From the NCBI GenBank assembly GCA_963678705.1, contig OY783211.1, positions 12,600,603 through 12,664,602 on the forward strand: 64,000 bases of DNA, read 5' to 3'. The notes below the pieces were generated by a model that saw only the letters and a list, made by a program, of their open reading frames with translations, made no database searches and was not told the DNA's origin. The stretch comes from Panorpa germanica (lineage: Eukaryota; Arthropoda; Insecta; Mecoptera; Panorpidae). Both the position numbers and the translations under genes were made by a program. Position 1 is the first letter of the stretch. Every line of letters begins with the position of its first letter. Below, piece by piece: positions 25,343 to 37,309 of the stretch.

Positions 25343-26334
25343 CCTCGGCACTTATGTAAAGAAAAAAGTGTGTAAAATTTAAAAAGAATCAGTCCTGTAG
25401 ATTTTGAGCTAGAAAGGGCACCGACTCTGAAAAAGTTATGTATGAGAATAGCTTCAAAGTAACATGAAAGCAGACCAGAGAAGTGTAGACTTAAAACTCT
25501 ATATCTCTTACAGTTTTACTCCAATCGATTTCAAATTTTCACACAATAAACTTAATATGTTGTTCAATATTTTAAATAAATAAAAAAAATGATAAAGAAG
25601 AGTTGAAATCTTACTCCCTCCAGAAAAATATTTACTACGACAGACCGCGTGTTGAGCAATGCTGTTGGTCAATATAAATAATGAAAATTAAGTAAAACTT
25701 CTATTTAATTGACCTAATCTTTTTAATCCATTCATACAGAAAAGTAAAGTAAAATACATACAGATTAACGAGTTAAGTACCCAAGAAATCAGCTCCGATT
25801 ATGATACATAAAAACGGAGCTTCCCTTAAGACCCTGGCGCACGTATTCTCCAAGAAATAATCACCCTTCCATACTTGCCGTTTATATATATTCTACGTAA
25901 TCTGCATACACAACGATTTGTGAATATTTAACAACCAACATTTGCGATGGTAGTAAACACAGAAGCGATAACATTTTTACGATTTTCTTTTCATATTTTA
26001 CACATTTCCTGGTTTTAACAATTTATTAAATATGGTTGCTTGATGTTATTAAACTGTTTTCTATGTGCTGACCACGTCACGAAAGTAAAGATTAAAATGT
26101 CGGCGGTAATAAAACATTAATCTGTCAACTATTAATGTCAACATCAGAGTAGAGATGGCGTTAGTTGTGTATAGTACATCGTAATAGACTTTAATGCGGT
26201 TCATGTCACTGACGTTGAAAATTATACCTTTTTCTTCTCTTGTATTTAATCATAACCTTATTAGACAGCTGTCATAATACTATTCTTCATATATGGTTTA
26301 CAATATTTATATAAATGGCCCATATTGGTTTCTT

Positions 26335-27006
26335 AATAGAGTGAGATCCCAAAGCCGGCAGACATCACTTATTTTCTGATGAACAAATTGTGTAAGATTG
26401 AGTAGTGTTAGTATGTACAATGATCGTATGCCTACCTGCTAACTTGACCAGGCGGCCATTTTCCAGGTATCAGCTAATCAAGGTTTATTTCTCACTCACT
26501 CTCATGCGCACGGATAATGCCCTCTCGCTCCTATTCATAGCGGAATTAAAATTGGGTCTAGGGGATGTCTGGCCACTTGGATCGGTCTATCCTCTTGTAA
26601 AACGTTTTAAACAAGTTGTCTCACTAACATATATAAAAATTGATCATCAGAAAATAAGTAAGTTTAAGTAATTTTTTTGTCAGCTTTAAAGCGTCTGCAA
26701 GTTAATACAAGGCATTACAAGACAACTGTTTGAAAACGTTTTACAAGACGACAGATTGATCCAAGGGGCCATCCCATAGACCCAATTTTAATTCCACTAT
26801 GAGTAGAAGCAAGAGGGCATTATCCGTGCGCATGAGAGTGAGTGAGACATAAACCTTGATTACATGATACCTGGAAAATGGCGGCCTGGTCAAGTTAGCA
26901 GGTAGGCATATGATCATTATACATACTAACACTACTCAATCTTACACATTTTGTTCATCAGAAAATAAAATATGTTTGCCGGTCCTGGGATCTTGGACTA
27001 TAAGCT
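26335..27006. mobile_element. Foldback element, about 290-bp inverted arms around a 90-bp loop
   Basis: The left arm (26335-26625) and right arm (26715-27006) are reverse complements with roughly 90% identity by eye. Both contain the blocks GTGTAAGATTGAGTAGTGTTAG, TAACTTGACCAGGC and TCACTCACTCTCATGCGCAC (given here as on the left arm). The 88- and 63-codon frames on the two strands are simply the two arms. Transcription in either direction would give a long hairpin. No coding capacity and no certain target duplication. Confidence 0.8.
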
Positions 27007-28130
27007 ATATGTATTACACATTCTTTTTTTTATTTTATAAAGTGAAAAATATATCGGTGAAGGTTTTTGTTTCACCTCGTTTTATTTCTCTGAGGGTCAA
27101 ATATTTCAAACTAAGAAAATATGTACAAGGAAAATGGGTCATAAAAAACAAAAGCGATATGATGGTTGTTAGGTGGTGAGATGCGGCTAGGCGACAAAGA
27201 AATAAATGGTAATAGAACAAGAGGGAATTGATCTTTATGGAACCCCTCCTCGGAACTCAACGTTCTTTTGTTCGAATATTGCTGAATATATGGGAATTGT
27301 TGGTGAACTGAGCGAAGCGAATAACCGATATTCAATTCTAGAGAAATAGTGCTTCAAGATTATCCGCTCAACACCTATTTTTTACCTAATGTTATTGTTT
27401 GTTACTTAGTCATTAAATAAACGCAAAAGACAATAAATATATTTTACTCAAATGTAAACTTTTTTATATTAATTGAATCTTATATATACGTAACTCAATT
27501 TACTGGGTTCTCCGCTATTAAATTAGATGAACTTCATTTAATTGAAAATATTTTTTTGTAGAAGTCTATCGTTGCAAATTACTTTTCGTCTCCGTCTGAA
27601 CTTTACATTTAGCGTGATTTAAATTGTGACAGAATACCACACACCTCTAACATGTCCCTCCTACGACTTAGTTAAACTTTCCCCTGAAAATTAGTATCTC
27701 GAAGACTACAAATAGCGCGCAGCTTTCAAAAATTTTCTTTCTCGCTTAGAAGAGTACCGCTATAGAAAAGGTTCAAATATGTAGAAAAATTTCTCAATCG
27801 GAGAGTGTTTGTAAGAATCCCTCCTGAAATGTTACACAGCGACTGAATTCTCGAACGCCCGCGCTCCTATCTGGGTCGTTTCTTTCATGCGGTGATCACC
27901 GAAACTTTCCCTTCAGCACTCTATATATATGTATATTATGTCATATTCGCGTTTCATGACTATACGTATAAATACACGTTACTGTAAAATTATCGGGTCA
28001 GTGTCGTCCATCCCTGGTAGGACTTGGGCACATCATCAAACGGACGTTAAATATACGCTAGAAAACCATACAGCAACAGAGAATTAGATACCGAATAAAA
28101 CAGAAGTCGTGTGACAACACAGCAAACTAA

Positions 28131-28515
28131 TGCCGGTTTCACACCAGAGAGACAGTTTTGTTGTCAATAAACAAAACAAAAACATATTTTATTTTATTTT
28201 AAAACAGTCCTGTTTTCCAAAAACAGACTGTTCACACTGAACAATCTGGTTTTGTTTTTAGTGTTTTTCTGTGTGTCCCATAAAAATTATAAACATGATA
28301 AACAACAACTGACAAGCGCAAATGTTCATAAAAAACAAAACTGCGTGTTCAAACCAAGCAGACTAAAAAACAACAACAAACAGGTTTTCCTTTGATCTTA
28401 CAGACTCCAGATGGGAATGTGTTTTATTTACTAAAACAGTTTTTAAAGACAAAAATGTCTCTTTGGTGTTTTTGTTCGTGTTTTATTGAACTGTCTCTCT
28501 GGTGTAAAATCGGCA
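28131..28515. mobile_element. TAA-flanked MITE, TGCCGGTTTCACACC family, 385 bp
   Basis: Left end TGCCGGTTTCACACCAGAGA and right end reading (reverse strand) TGCCGATTTTACACCAGAGA, flanked by TAA on each side (28128-28130, 28516-28518). The three-base TWA duplication suggests PIF/Harbinger-type mobilisation, though the ends do not start with the common GG. The interior is rich in AAAACAG and TTTTGTTT and has no coding capacity. A rearranged copy lies at 45505-45749. Confidence 0.7.
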
Positions 28516-29399
28516 TAAGAGTGCAAACAAGAGCGTTTCCTTAGTTCATTGAGTCGTACCTTGAGGAATTGATTTCATAGGGTTGTTACAATATGCCTGT
28601 TCTATTTATTGAATTTGTAACATTCAAGTAGAGTGAATGATGATGTTATTTTTCCTTCTTCTTCTTCTTAGTCTTTTTTTTTGAATTTTGAATTTTAAAG
28701 AGATTTTTCGTGTTTATTCATTGAAACTAAAAACATGATGATTTAAAGGAGGGTGAAAAATAGCGTGTGACTAGTGGTGGAATTGAGATGTAATGGAGCT
28801 CATTGAGTGCCTGTTGTCAAACCATTACGATAGAATGACCTAGAAAACTACAAACCATCATCTATAGTACTTCATTATATATATTTTTTAAACTTAAATC
28901 AATATTTTGAACAAATTGGTTTTCTACTTAATTGGATGAATGGTTTTTGATAGCAAAGAATAAAAATTGAAAATGCAGCAAAAAAAAAATGAAAACTTAA
29001 TTCAAGTTTAATGTATCTAGAAATAACTAAACTAATTTATCGGGGGATGATATTGAATTCGAAGTTGTCTTTATGTAGATGCTTTTCCAATTGAATTTAC
29101 TTAATCTATAGTTCAATTAAAACCTCTGCATTATTTGAAATTACCCGGGGAATTGTTTTTTATTTGTTAATTTAATTAAGAATTAAAATATCATTATCTG
29201 ATGTGTATAACTTCTAGATGGGGGTACAATATACCCGCTAGACTCAGTTACGTATATTTAACGTTTATATGACATACTATAGTTTACCCCCGTCGCAATG
29301 CGATGTCTTTTTGGCGTGTATGATTTGAATCCAATAAAATAATTCGTAATTACATTTCATATTTAATTCAATTTTTAAAATTTTTTTTAAAGGTTTCAC

Positions 29400-29580
29400 A
29401 TTCTCTATATCTGGTTTCGTAGCCTCATATATGTGTGCTGCACTGTTGCCTAATAGGTTTATGACTATGTTCGTAGACAATCAATTTAACTTTATAACAA
29501 CCAAACCCAGAAAATATAGCACTGGTCCGGGAGTCGAAACCTAAGACACTCCCGTCAATATCTTGCACACTGTGTCGTCT
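29400..29580 (-). repeat. tRNA-derived SINE copy with the clearest A and B boxes
   Basis: Minus strand: GACACAGTGTGCAAGA as A box and TTAGGTTTCGACTCCCGG as B box, then TATATTTTCTGGGTTTGG, TTAAATTGATTGTCTACG, and CTATTAGGCAACAGTGCAG. Likely transcribed by RNA polymerase III when young; now a diverged copy. Confidence 0.72.
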
Positions 29581-30484
29581 ACTTCCTTTTAATAATGATA
29601 TTATTTCTCATTGTGAATAACATACGATCTTTTATTTTTGCCTTAAGTTTGATAATTAAAGATAAAGAAGGTCGCTCAAAATTATCATACAACTTTTAAT
29701 GAAGTAGAAAGAAACAAGATTTGGAATATTAGGCTAAAAACATTCCATTTAAATAAATATTATCAACAGGTCCGTATTTATATTTAGCAGTTGAACTTTT
29801 ATTGTAAAAGAATATTTTTATACGGATCTTTCACCCTATTCAGTCTTATCTGAATGCAGCTCTGTTTAACTCATAATATTCGGACTAAAATAGACTGCCT
29901 GAATAAATATTAATTAAAATCCTTTTATAATTCTTGAAATTATAATCCGGAAGCAATTTAAATACGTCAAAGCAAATGATAGGACATAAAACATCTACCA
30001 AAAAGAAAGGAAATTTAAGAGCTGTTTTTAATTTGTTTAATTTACACTCTTTAAGCTTTTAACCTCTAATTTCCACGATCTCTAGAAAAATACGAGTTTT
30101 ATTATTTTTATTTTAAAATAAGTAAATGTTATTTTCCTTGGTTACATTGTTCCAATTAGAAAAGCGGACAAATCCAGGGGAGAGGTGAGGTGAAAAGCTA
30201 CATCTATTGTCTAAAGCTTCTTAATGAGCTTTAGGGTATGGAACGTGTTCCACTGTAAAGAGAGCCAATAGAGATAGCACTAACTAGACGTGATTAAAAA
30301 ACTTTGTAATTGATTTTAACTTTCATTAAAAGATATTTGTAATGTTTGGAGTTATTTATTTTTATAAACTTACAAATGGGTTAACACAGTAAAGACTGAA
30401 TATCACAAGAAATGGAAATTTAACGGGTTGCAAGATAACTGCAAATAATATTTCTCGAACTGCTTCTTTTAATATAGCTTTAAG

Positions 30485-30735
30485 ATTAGGTAGTGATGTG
30501 ACTGTGACCGACAGCATTGATACTGGACACTGACTGCTGTGTCTCAGGGTTGAATCCCCGAACCTGAGTTATATTTTTTTGGGTTTTTGTTCATGAACTC
30601 ATAAACTTATCAGAAAGCGGTGTGGTTCATATATAGGATGTCATAACACCACGAAAACTGCCACATAGTACAAGGTAGTCAGTGATACGACTCAGCATCG
30701 GAAATAGGTCGATATTAAATAAATTGAATTAAAAA
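30485..30735 (+). repeat. tRNA-derived SINE copy
   Basis: Head GTGTCTCAGGGTTGAATCCCC (B-box-like), then TATATTTTTTTGGGTTTTTG, CATAAACTTATCAGAAAGCG and a long body ending in AATAAATTGAATTAAAAA. Confidence 0.68.
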
Positions 30736-31428
30736 AATTAAGGATAGGTTACTCGGTGCGAGCTAGTGACAGTTACTGTCTCAACAGCTCGACTCTTTTA
30801 GTGCGGTAGTAGCTGGTAAAGCTATGCTACTAAAGGAAACTTACCGCTAAATGCGAAATATTGATAGTACCTTAAATGCGTGCGATCTGTAACTTCCGTG
30901 GAAGTTAGTAATATTTAATATAAAACGGTCATTTTTCTCTTCTTAAGAACTTTCTAAGATTTTTATAATCCTTGAAACTTGAAATTTTATTATAGAACCA
31001 TTAATCCTAAAAAGGCATTTTACGATTATGACAGCAATAAAATTGCACACAAAACGTTGAATAAGGTATTTAAGAGGTCTCCTTTTTATGTTAGACAGGT
31101 CTTAAATATATGTAACTATCTTTAGTGGGACTAAAGTTAACTGTTTAAATTTATTTCTAATATTATTAGAAAAATTTGAACTTTCTATCTTTTCAAATTG
31201 AATTTTTTTTTCTATTTCGAATTTCGAAAAGTTTTACAGCAAAAAGAGCCTATTTTTTTGAAATTGTCTAAAATAACAGGTTTCAGGAAATTTCTGTAAA
31301 AAATTCTAATACGCCAAAAGTCTTGGATTATTTGTTTTATATAAATTAGGAAATTTTCAAAATGCTATTTTCGAGACATTATAATTCAACCAATTCATTT
31401 TCAAACATAGAACCAACGAAGTATATAT

Positions 31429-32254
31429 TGTTGTAAGTACGCATAAGTCGTACTTATCCTTTCTATTTTTAATATAAATGTTATTTATTTTATAAGAATT
31501 ATATTATGTTATCTTTAATTTTAGTATTAATATTGTAATGAATAATTGTTTAAGTTTAGCGCTTGTAAATATTGTCTCTGGTCTGTGGAGATTTATATTG
31601 TTTTAATGCTGGTAACCCAGTATTGGCGTTGTGAGATGTGAAATAAATCATTATATATTAATCTGTACGCTAGTCAGAAAGTCAGTCTTCTCCTGAGTCT
31701 CAACCAAGTGTTTACGATTTGTAACTTCGTTCGTGCAATTACTCCAATTGTAACATCTAAGTATTCAATAGTGAGCACATTTTAACTATTAATCAAATTA
31801 TAACACTAGAATTACATTTTGTTTTATATCTGGCATCTTTATTAATCCAATAAAATACTATTGTAATTAAGTACGCAGATATAATATTACAACGAATAAA
31901 TGATATATTTTAATAAAAGTGTTTGTATTAATAGTATTTAAAAGATACTAATTGTTCAACCGTCGTATGTTGCAACGAGGTTATACTTTAGGCCGCTCAA
32001 GTATTCTCAAATTGCAACAATACACCGTCTTAACAAGAATCCTGTTAATCATCTTAAAAGAAACTTAATTCTTATCAACGTGAGTAATTCAAGAAGGTGG
32101 ATGATCGTCAAACTGAAGAATCTACTTCCAGAAACTAGCAACACTGCGTGATGTATTAGCAAGCTGAGTAATCTCCTTCTAGAACGACAATCCGACCTCT
32201 TTTTACAACATTGATGTCAGGTGTAACATCCGCCCTCGAATCTTACTTACAACA
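31429..32254. mobile_element. Probable solo LTR, 826 bp
   Basis: Begins TGTTGTAAGTA and ends TACTTACAACA, the TG...CA form with inverted termini expected of a retrotransposon LTR, with ATAT (or ATATAT) on both sides as a possible target duplication. AATAAA signals occur at about 31640 and 31892. No primer-binding-like sequence follows and no second LTR or gag/pol frame lies nearby, so this is best read as a solo LTR (BEL/Pao or Gypsy type not resolved). The AT-rich flanks weaken the duplication evidence. Confidence 0.6.
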
Positions 32255-33229
32255 ATATATAAACATACAACAGCAACATTATATTATTAAATTTTTTTAT
32301 TTCTATATAGTGGCCTAGTGAAATTCTTGCACCCTGTATTAGTGTACGTAGTGCGGCTCTGATCGTTGTCTATTTCTAAACAATTCCATTGGTGACTGCG
32401 TTTTCTTTTCTCGTTTACGCAACGACAAATCTATTTCTGTTTGTCCGCATTGCTGATCCGCATACATTTACACATAATTCAACTAAACACAGTACAAAAC
32501 ATAGCTACATGCTACATATACTATATAAATAGTTCCCATATACAGCAAAATATCTAGAAAATACTTCACTCCTACAGGGTAGCCTACTTCAATAACACCA
32601 AAACAACACAAAATATAATTCCTTACTTTTCTTTATTACAACCAATTGTTCTACTAACGAAAATAGAATATTCAGTTTAATACCCCGTTGTGATATAAAT
32701 TCTACGTGTATTTAAATATACTGATCCTTTATTTTCCTTTATTCGTATATTTCAAGCAAGATACTATTAATTATTTTTCAGCCATAATCCTCTTATATAG
32801 CTTTCTAATGTTTGCTTCTTCAAACTGTTATCAGCAAATAATAGGTCATTTGTTATCATCAGCCGAACCTTACCTCTCCGCCTTCCTTCCACCCTGCAGC
32901 TCCACCGTAATGGAATTAATTCTCTGTTGAATTTGTATTGCCCCGAGATCAAAGTATGATAAATTGTATTTTGATTATTGAAAGAACTTGAACTATCAGT
33001 TATGTATTTGATTTATTATATATTTGCTTTTTTATTAAGTTTGGGTTTTTCTACAACGAGTTTTGTAATTAAATATAAAACCAACACCGTTTGCACTGCA
33101 GTTCTGGTTATATATTTTTGAATGTTACAAGCCAGTAATTGAAGCTAGAAAATTAAATCGAAAAATATAAATTATATACCTGTCTCGCTTGTTCTCATAT
33201 TGTTCATAAAAAAGTGGTTCTCACCTACT

Positions 33230-33680
33230 CATTCATACATATTAAATTTAACATTACAATTACATTAAATAATAAAAATGACTTTCTTATTATTTTTTCC
33301 TCCTCTTTGTCATGTAGTTGCTCTTTCTACGCTGCACTATACCCCTTACACCTACTTTAAATGTGCCCTAGTTTTTACTGCCTTTTCCGTTTAATTACTG
33401 CTTCCTCTTCCCACATTTTCTATCATGAACCTTGTCCTGATCATCCTGATCTCCTTATTTACTTGTTTTTCCAGGCACTCCGATATCCCCCTCGTCCGCA
33501 ATCGTTTATACGTCTTATTACATTTTACATCCTGCATACAAGATTTTTATTTTTCCTCATTATTCCTTGAACCTCACTCCAATCCTCTTTCTATCTCCTC
33601 TACCGCCATTTCTATTCCTTATATTCAGTTTGGTATCCTCTCATTTCTCTCTTCACCTCCCCGCTCCATTTGCGAAGTAA
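33230..33680 (+). repeat. Pyrimidine-rich dispersed repeat, probable copy
   Basis: TTACAATTACATTAAATAA followed by about 380 bases of C/T-rich sequence. Its right part lies within inverted-duplication copy 1. Weaker landmark match than the other copies. Confidence 0.4.
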
Positions 33681-34467
33681 TCATATATAAATTTTTATTA
33701 GCGCTATAATTCTAATTAATCGAAACAATATCGATTTGCTATTAACCTATTAAAACAACAGATTGTGAGCCCAGATAAAAGTGCCTTCAACAGAGTAATG
33801 CAGTAAATACCACAAACGCTAGTAATAATAAGTTTGTAAAGATAGCTTGTGTTGTGTTTATAGAATGAATAGATATTAATTTAAAAACATTAAATAACTT
33901 ATTGAAGTGTACAACATGGCTGTCATCATACCATCTTTCAATTGTAATGCTATCCCAGATTCCCAGCTAACGTTGATTTTCTTCAAGGCTCTCCTTTCTA
34001 GTATTAACTGTTGCTTACAAAAACAGATTTCCTCTAATGATACTTTATGTGATTGTAACATCTTTAATATGCACAGCTCTCAACAAAGTTCTGGCCAAGT
34101 AGAACCTCTGGAGTGTACAGCAGGCGAGTCCTGTGGCTTACAAACTTGCAGATTCAAATTACAAAGCGGTTTCCATGAATTAAACTTAAAACGCGTTGAA
34201 TATTCAGCAGTTTATTTAATCTTCATCATTAAAAATGAATTTATACATACAATATCCTTCAGAAATACTAAAGTCGGATTAGTTTTTACTTATTTTAACC
34301 CGATATAAAATAAGATTTGTTAAGTGAATCCTATATCTTTCTTCGCAAAACTGTAAACATCATAAAGAAAATACATCTTTATAGAAACTAATCCTTTATG
34401 AAACGTTAACGCAGCCGTGCACTGTATACGAAAAATACTCTTATTTAGACAAGAAGAAGATGCTCTG
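33513..34467 (+). repeat. Inverted duplication, copy 1 (about 955 bp)
   Basis: Nearly identical in reverse complement to 38382-39326, about 3.9 kb away. It carries an open frame at 33907-34308 (133 codons, Cys-containing, no recognised family). The antisense 61-codon frame at 33876-34061 (M LQSHKVSLEEICFCKQQ...) is also open in both copies. The first 150 bases are pyrimidine-rich like the dispersed CT family. No direct repeats or (TA)n bracket this copy. Whether it is a mobile element or a segmental duplication is not clear. Confidence 0.85.
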
Positions 34468-34525
34468 CAATATTTAATAAAAGTGTTAAAAAAAAATTAA
34501 CAATGTAATAACTTAACTAACAATT

Positions 34526-34735
34526 TCAGACTTTTTCCCTGATCTTAGATTTTTCACTATCCGATCCGTGTGATTTACAACAAATCCATATGGTCTTAAC
34601 ATCATTATCGCCAGACCCTAGGTTTGCAGGACATCCATTCACCTGCCCATCCTCCTGGTAACACCCCTTCTCCCCACCCCTCCCATGGGTGTATAATTTC
34701 GTTATACCTTGAACTCTCGTGACTTGCACTATCAT
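34526..34735 (-). CDS. Candidate last exon, Cys-containing, about 70 codons
   Basis: The minus-strand frame runs from a Met at 34735 to a stop at 34526 and is much GC-richer than its surroundings. The peptide holds THGRGGEKGCYQEDGQ, NGCPANLGSGDND and KTIWICCKSHG, so four Cys within about 30 residues, which suggests a secreted or disulfide-bonded piece. Upstream on the minus strand lies a pyrimidine run (TCTTTTTCCTTTTTTT) and AATTAG| just before the Met, a workable splice acceptor, so the Met need not be the start. An ATTAAA polyadenylation-like signal follows within about 60 bases of the stop. It lies directly beside inverted-duplication copy 1. No family recognised; function unknown. Confidence 0.38.
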   Translation of the reverse strand: MIVQVTRVQGITKLYTHGRGGEKGCYQEDGQVNGCPANLGSGDNDVKTIWICCKSHGSDSEKSKIREKV

Positions 34736-34997
34736 GAAACTAATTACGTACCAGACAAAAAAGGAAAAAGATAATTATAATTATATATAATAATATATAA
34801 CGTATGAAAAATATCACATCAACGTAATTAAAGCACTTAATTTAGATTTTAAATGTGAGTTTTATATGAGAAGATAATGAAGAAATGTTATTAAAAATGT
34901 TACTATTTTCATTTGTTAGTTTTGCATCTATTTTCAGAACGTGCAGAAAGTATTTGATTTAATCTGGGTTTTTATTTAAATGTTTATAATAAATTAT

Positions 34998-35240
34998 TAG
35001 ATCGACACAGTGGGTGAGAGCAATAATGATTGACGCTGACGCTGACGCTGTGTAGAGTTACATATTCTGGGTTTTATTATACATACATAATCCTAAAGTT
35101 ATTAGGCAACGGTGTAGTTCATATTTATGAGACCACTACACTACAAAAACTATAGTTACTTTCTCCAATAGAACACAGAATGCTTACACTGCTTTAGTAC
35201 AGAGTGAGGCAGTGAAACGGTACGATTTAAAAAATGACAT
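34998..35240 (+). repeat. tRNA-derived SINE copy
   Basis: Head CGACACAGTGGGTGAGAGC (A-box-like). The B-box area is replaced by a GACGCT triplication (35031-35050). The body TTATTAGGCAACGGTGTAG and the 3' part follow. Confidence 0.65.
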
Positions 35241-36343
35241 AATAAACAGATTAAAGAAAAATTGATTAAAACACTATCTGACTATTTATAATATGCCTTT
35301 ACAGCAAACGTTCCATGGCTACTAATACTTCCAGCTGTCTAGACGTTCAAGATCAACTCCCATAACCACTCACCAATCCCGCTAGCAAGGTCTCTAAGGT
35401 TTGCACTTATCAATTTGCCACTATCTGGTTTTCTTGAGCTGTTTCTTGTCCCAGTATACCACCCGTACTAAACGGCGCTGACTCAATAATTTCAGTGTAA
35501 CTTGTATTCAAATGCTATACAAGAAATGTATACAGACTACACTGTCTTTAAAAAGAAAACGTTATTAATCTTGTGGCACCCTGTAATTATCTTACTCTTA
35601 ACAAACACCTTGTACTTTTTATTACACGTTAAACACAAATATTTCATTTTTAATAATTAATAAAGAAAGCCTTATAATATATTCATAAGATTTAAAATTT
35701 ACATTTTCTGATAAGAATATTATAGTGATTTATTATTTGTAGTTTTTATAATTTTAATAAACGTGTCGGGTAACTTCGGGTGTTATCGGTTCGTGTTATA
35801 AGTAATTAGGTTAATAATAATTAGACGAAGCTGTTTATATTTTTTAATCTGTAAGTAAGATATGTACTGGTCAAGGTTATATTCGTACCTGTCCGCAGAA
35901 TTGCTTCCGTGCGTGTTTTTAGAGCAAATATGGTCCCGGCGAATTAAGTTAGGCTTGAATTTGTCTATTGATGTTTAACACGATAAGGTTAATAAAATGG
36001 CGGCGTGATACATGAAGATTAAACTTTCTATAATTACAAAACATTTTGTGTCAGAATTTTGTTTTTAATGTATAAACATTAAATAAACGAGACAGTGATC
36101 TAACCCAGTGTTCCAAAAAGTTAGAGACGCGACGCCAAACAATAAAGAAATGATTGTGAACAAAGTAGTTTGGAGAGCTTTAATCTAACCTAGAAAATCA
36201 TTTGAACTATAATCGAATATGAATTCGATTGGATGTAAATCATAGACTGCTTCTCTGCTTCATACGAAAAGTCTCTCTCTGCAGTCAAGTTGAAACATGT
36301 CTACGATGAACGAGATAGAAGAGAATACATGCATGTTACCTTA

Positions 36344-36848
36344 AGCCCCATTCCCACTCACTGAGTTTTGGGCCCTCCGCACATGGGTCGACTGATTACA
36401 AACGCGAGCCCCGAATCTGCCCGAACCGAATGAGAATGCAACTGCGTTATTAGCGAGAGAATGAACGTGTATACGAGTGAGTGAATACACACGACACGAA
36501 CGAAACTAAACTGATTTAAAATTGGTTTTGAGCGAATGTGTTTCTTGGTCGCAGGGCATGCTTTTGATGGTGACATCATTAGCAAAGATGTGTACAAATA
36601 CTATTCAAAAGTATTTAAATACATACCTATATACAAATACCTCATAATACGACACAATAAAATCCCCTATTGTGATATTGTTAAAAATTCTATAGAGTCA
36701 CGAAACACAGCTCAACATGGCTCGTTTTTCGTTACGCGGCTACTTAGCCATAGTGTAAAAAGTAAGTTTCAGCTTGTAAAATATAAATAATAAAAAGAAA
36801 TAAAATTAATTATAGTAAATATACAATACAGTGAGTGGGAATGGGAAT
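36344..36848. mobile_element. TTA-flanked MITE with CCCATTCCCACTCACTG ends, 505 bp
   Basis: Left end CCCATTCCCACTCACTG (36348-36364) and right end CAGTGAGTGGGAATGGG (36829-36845) are perfect inverted repeats, with TTA outside each (36341-36343 and 36849-36851). The interior left third is GC-richer than the surroundings. The three-base TTA duplication points to PIF/Harbinger-type movement. Short frames inside are not genes. Confidence 0.75.
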
Positions 36849-36889
36849 TTACATTCAGGTAATATTTTACTTAAGTAATATCTGATATA

Positions 36890-37135
36890 TAATAATATTA
36901 AATCTAAAATTATCTAAATATGGATACGTTATCACCATTTAATCCTTAAAAAGGGCTTCTTAAGATTCTATATTTCCTAAAATAAAAAAGTTTCATGATT
37001 ATGTTAATGGATAAAAAGGTTTATGTATTATGTAAAAAGTAGATCACAAAATATTCTCTATTAGGTAACATTGTTTACTTAATAAATAACTTTTATTATA
37101 TTTGATAAACTTGAATTATATATAACTGAGTTTAG
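36890..37135 (-). repeat. AT-rich dispersed repeat copy
   Basis: The reverse strand carries ATATTTTGTGATCTACTTTT and CCCTTTTTAAGGATTAAATG in family order. Confidence 0.55.
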
Positions 37136-37149
37136 AGGTTATGTGTTGT

Positions 37150-37309
37150 TGTGTCGTATAAATCTACGATACAATGAAAAGCACTGCCTAAGTTTTTTAA
37201 AATGTATGTAAAAATGAATAAGATAAAATTCACCATCGCATCGGAGAGTGATACGGCTCTTATAACCTCTTTTAAGAATGAGTAACCGCCGAACTCTCGT
37301 AATTTACAC
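37150..37309. mobile_element. TA-flanked MITE of about 200 bp, left part degraded, inverse orientation
   Basis: The right end (CCGCCGAACTCTCGTAATTTAC followed by TA) and the internal CTTATAACCTCTTTTAAG and AAAAGCACTG blocks match the family. The other terminus is lost. Confidence 0.6.

Noticed and set aside
26405..26671. 88-codon frame on the left foldback arm
   Set aside because: It has a 63-codon mirror on the right arm at 26741-26932; both are arms of the palindrome, not genes.
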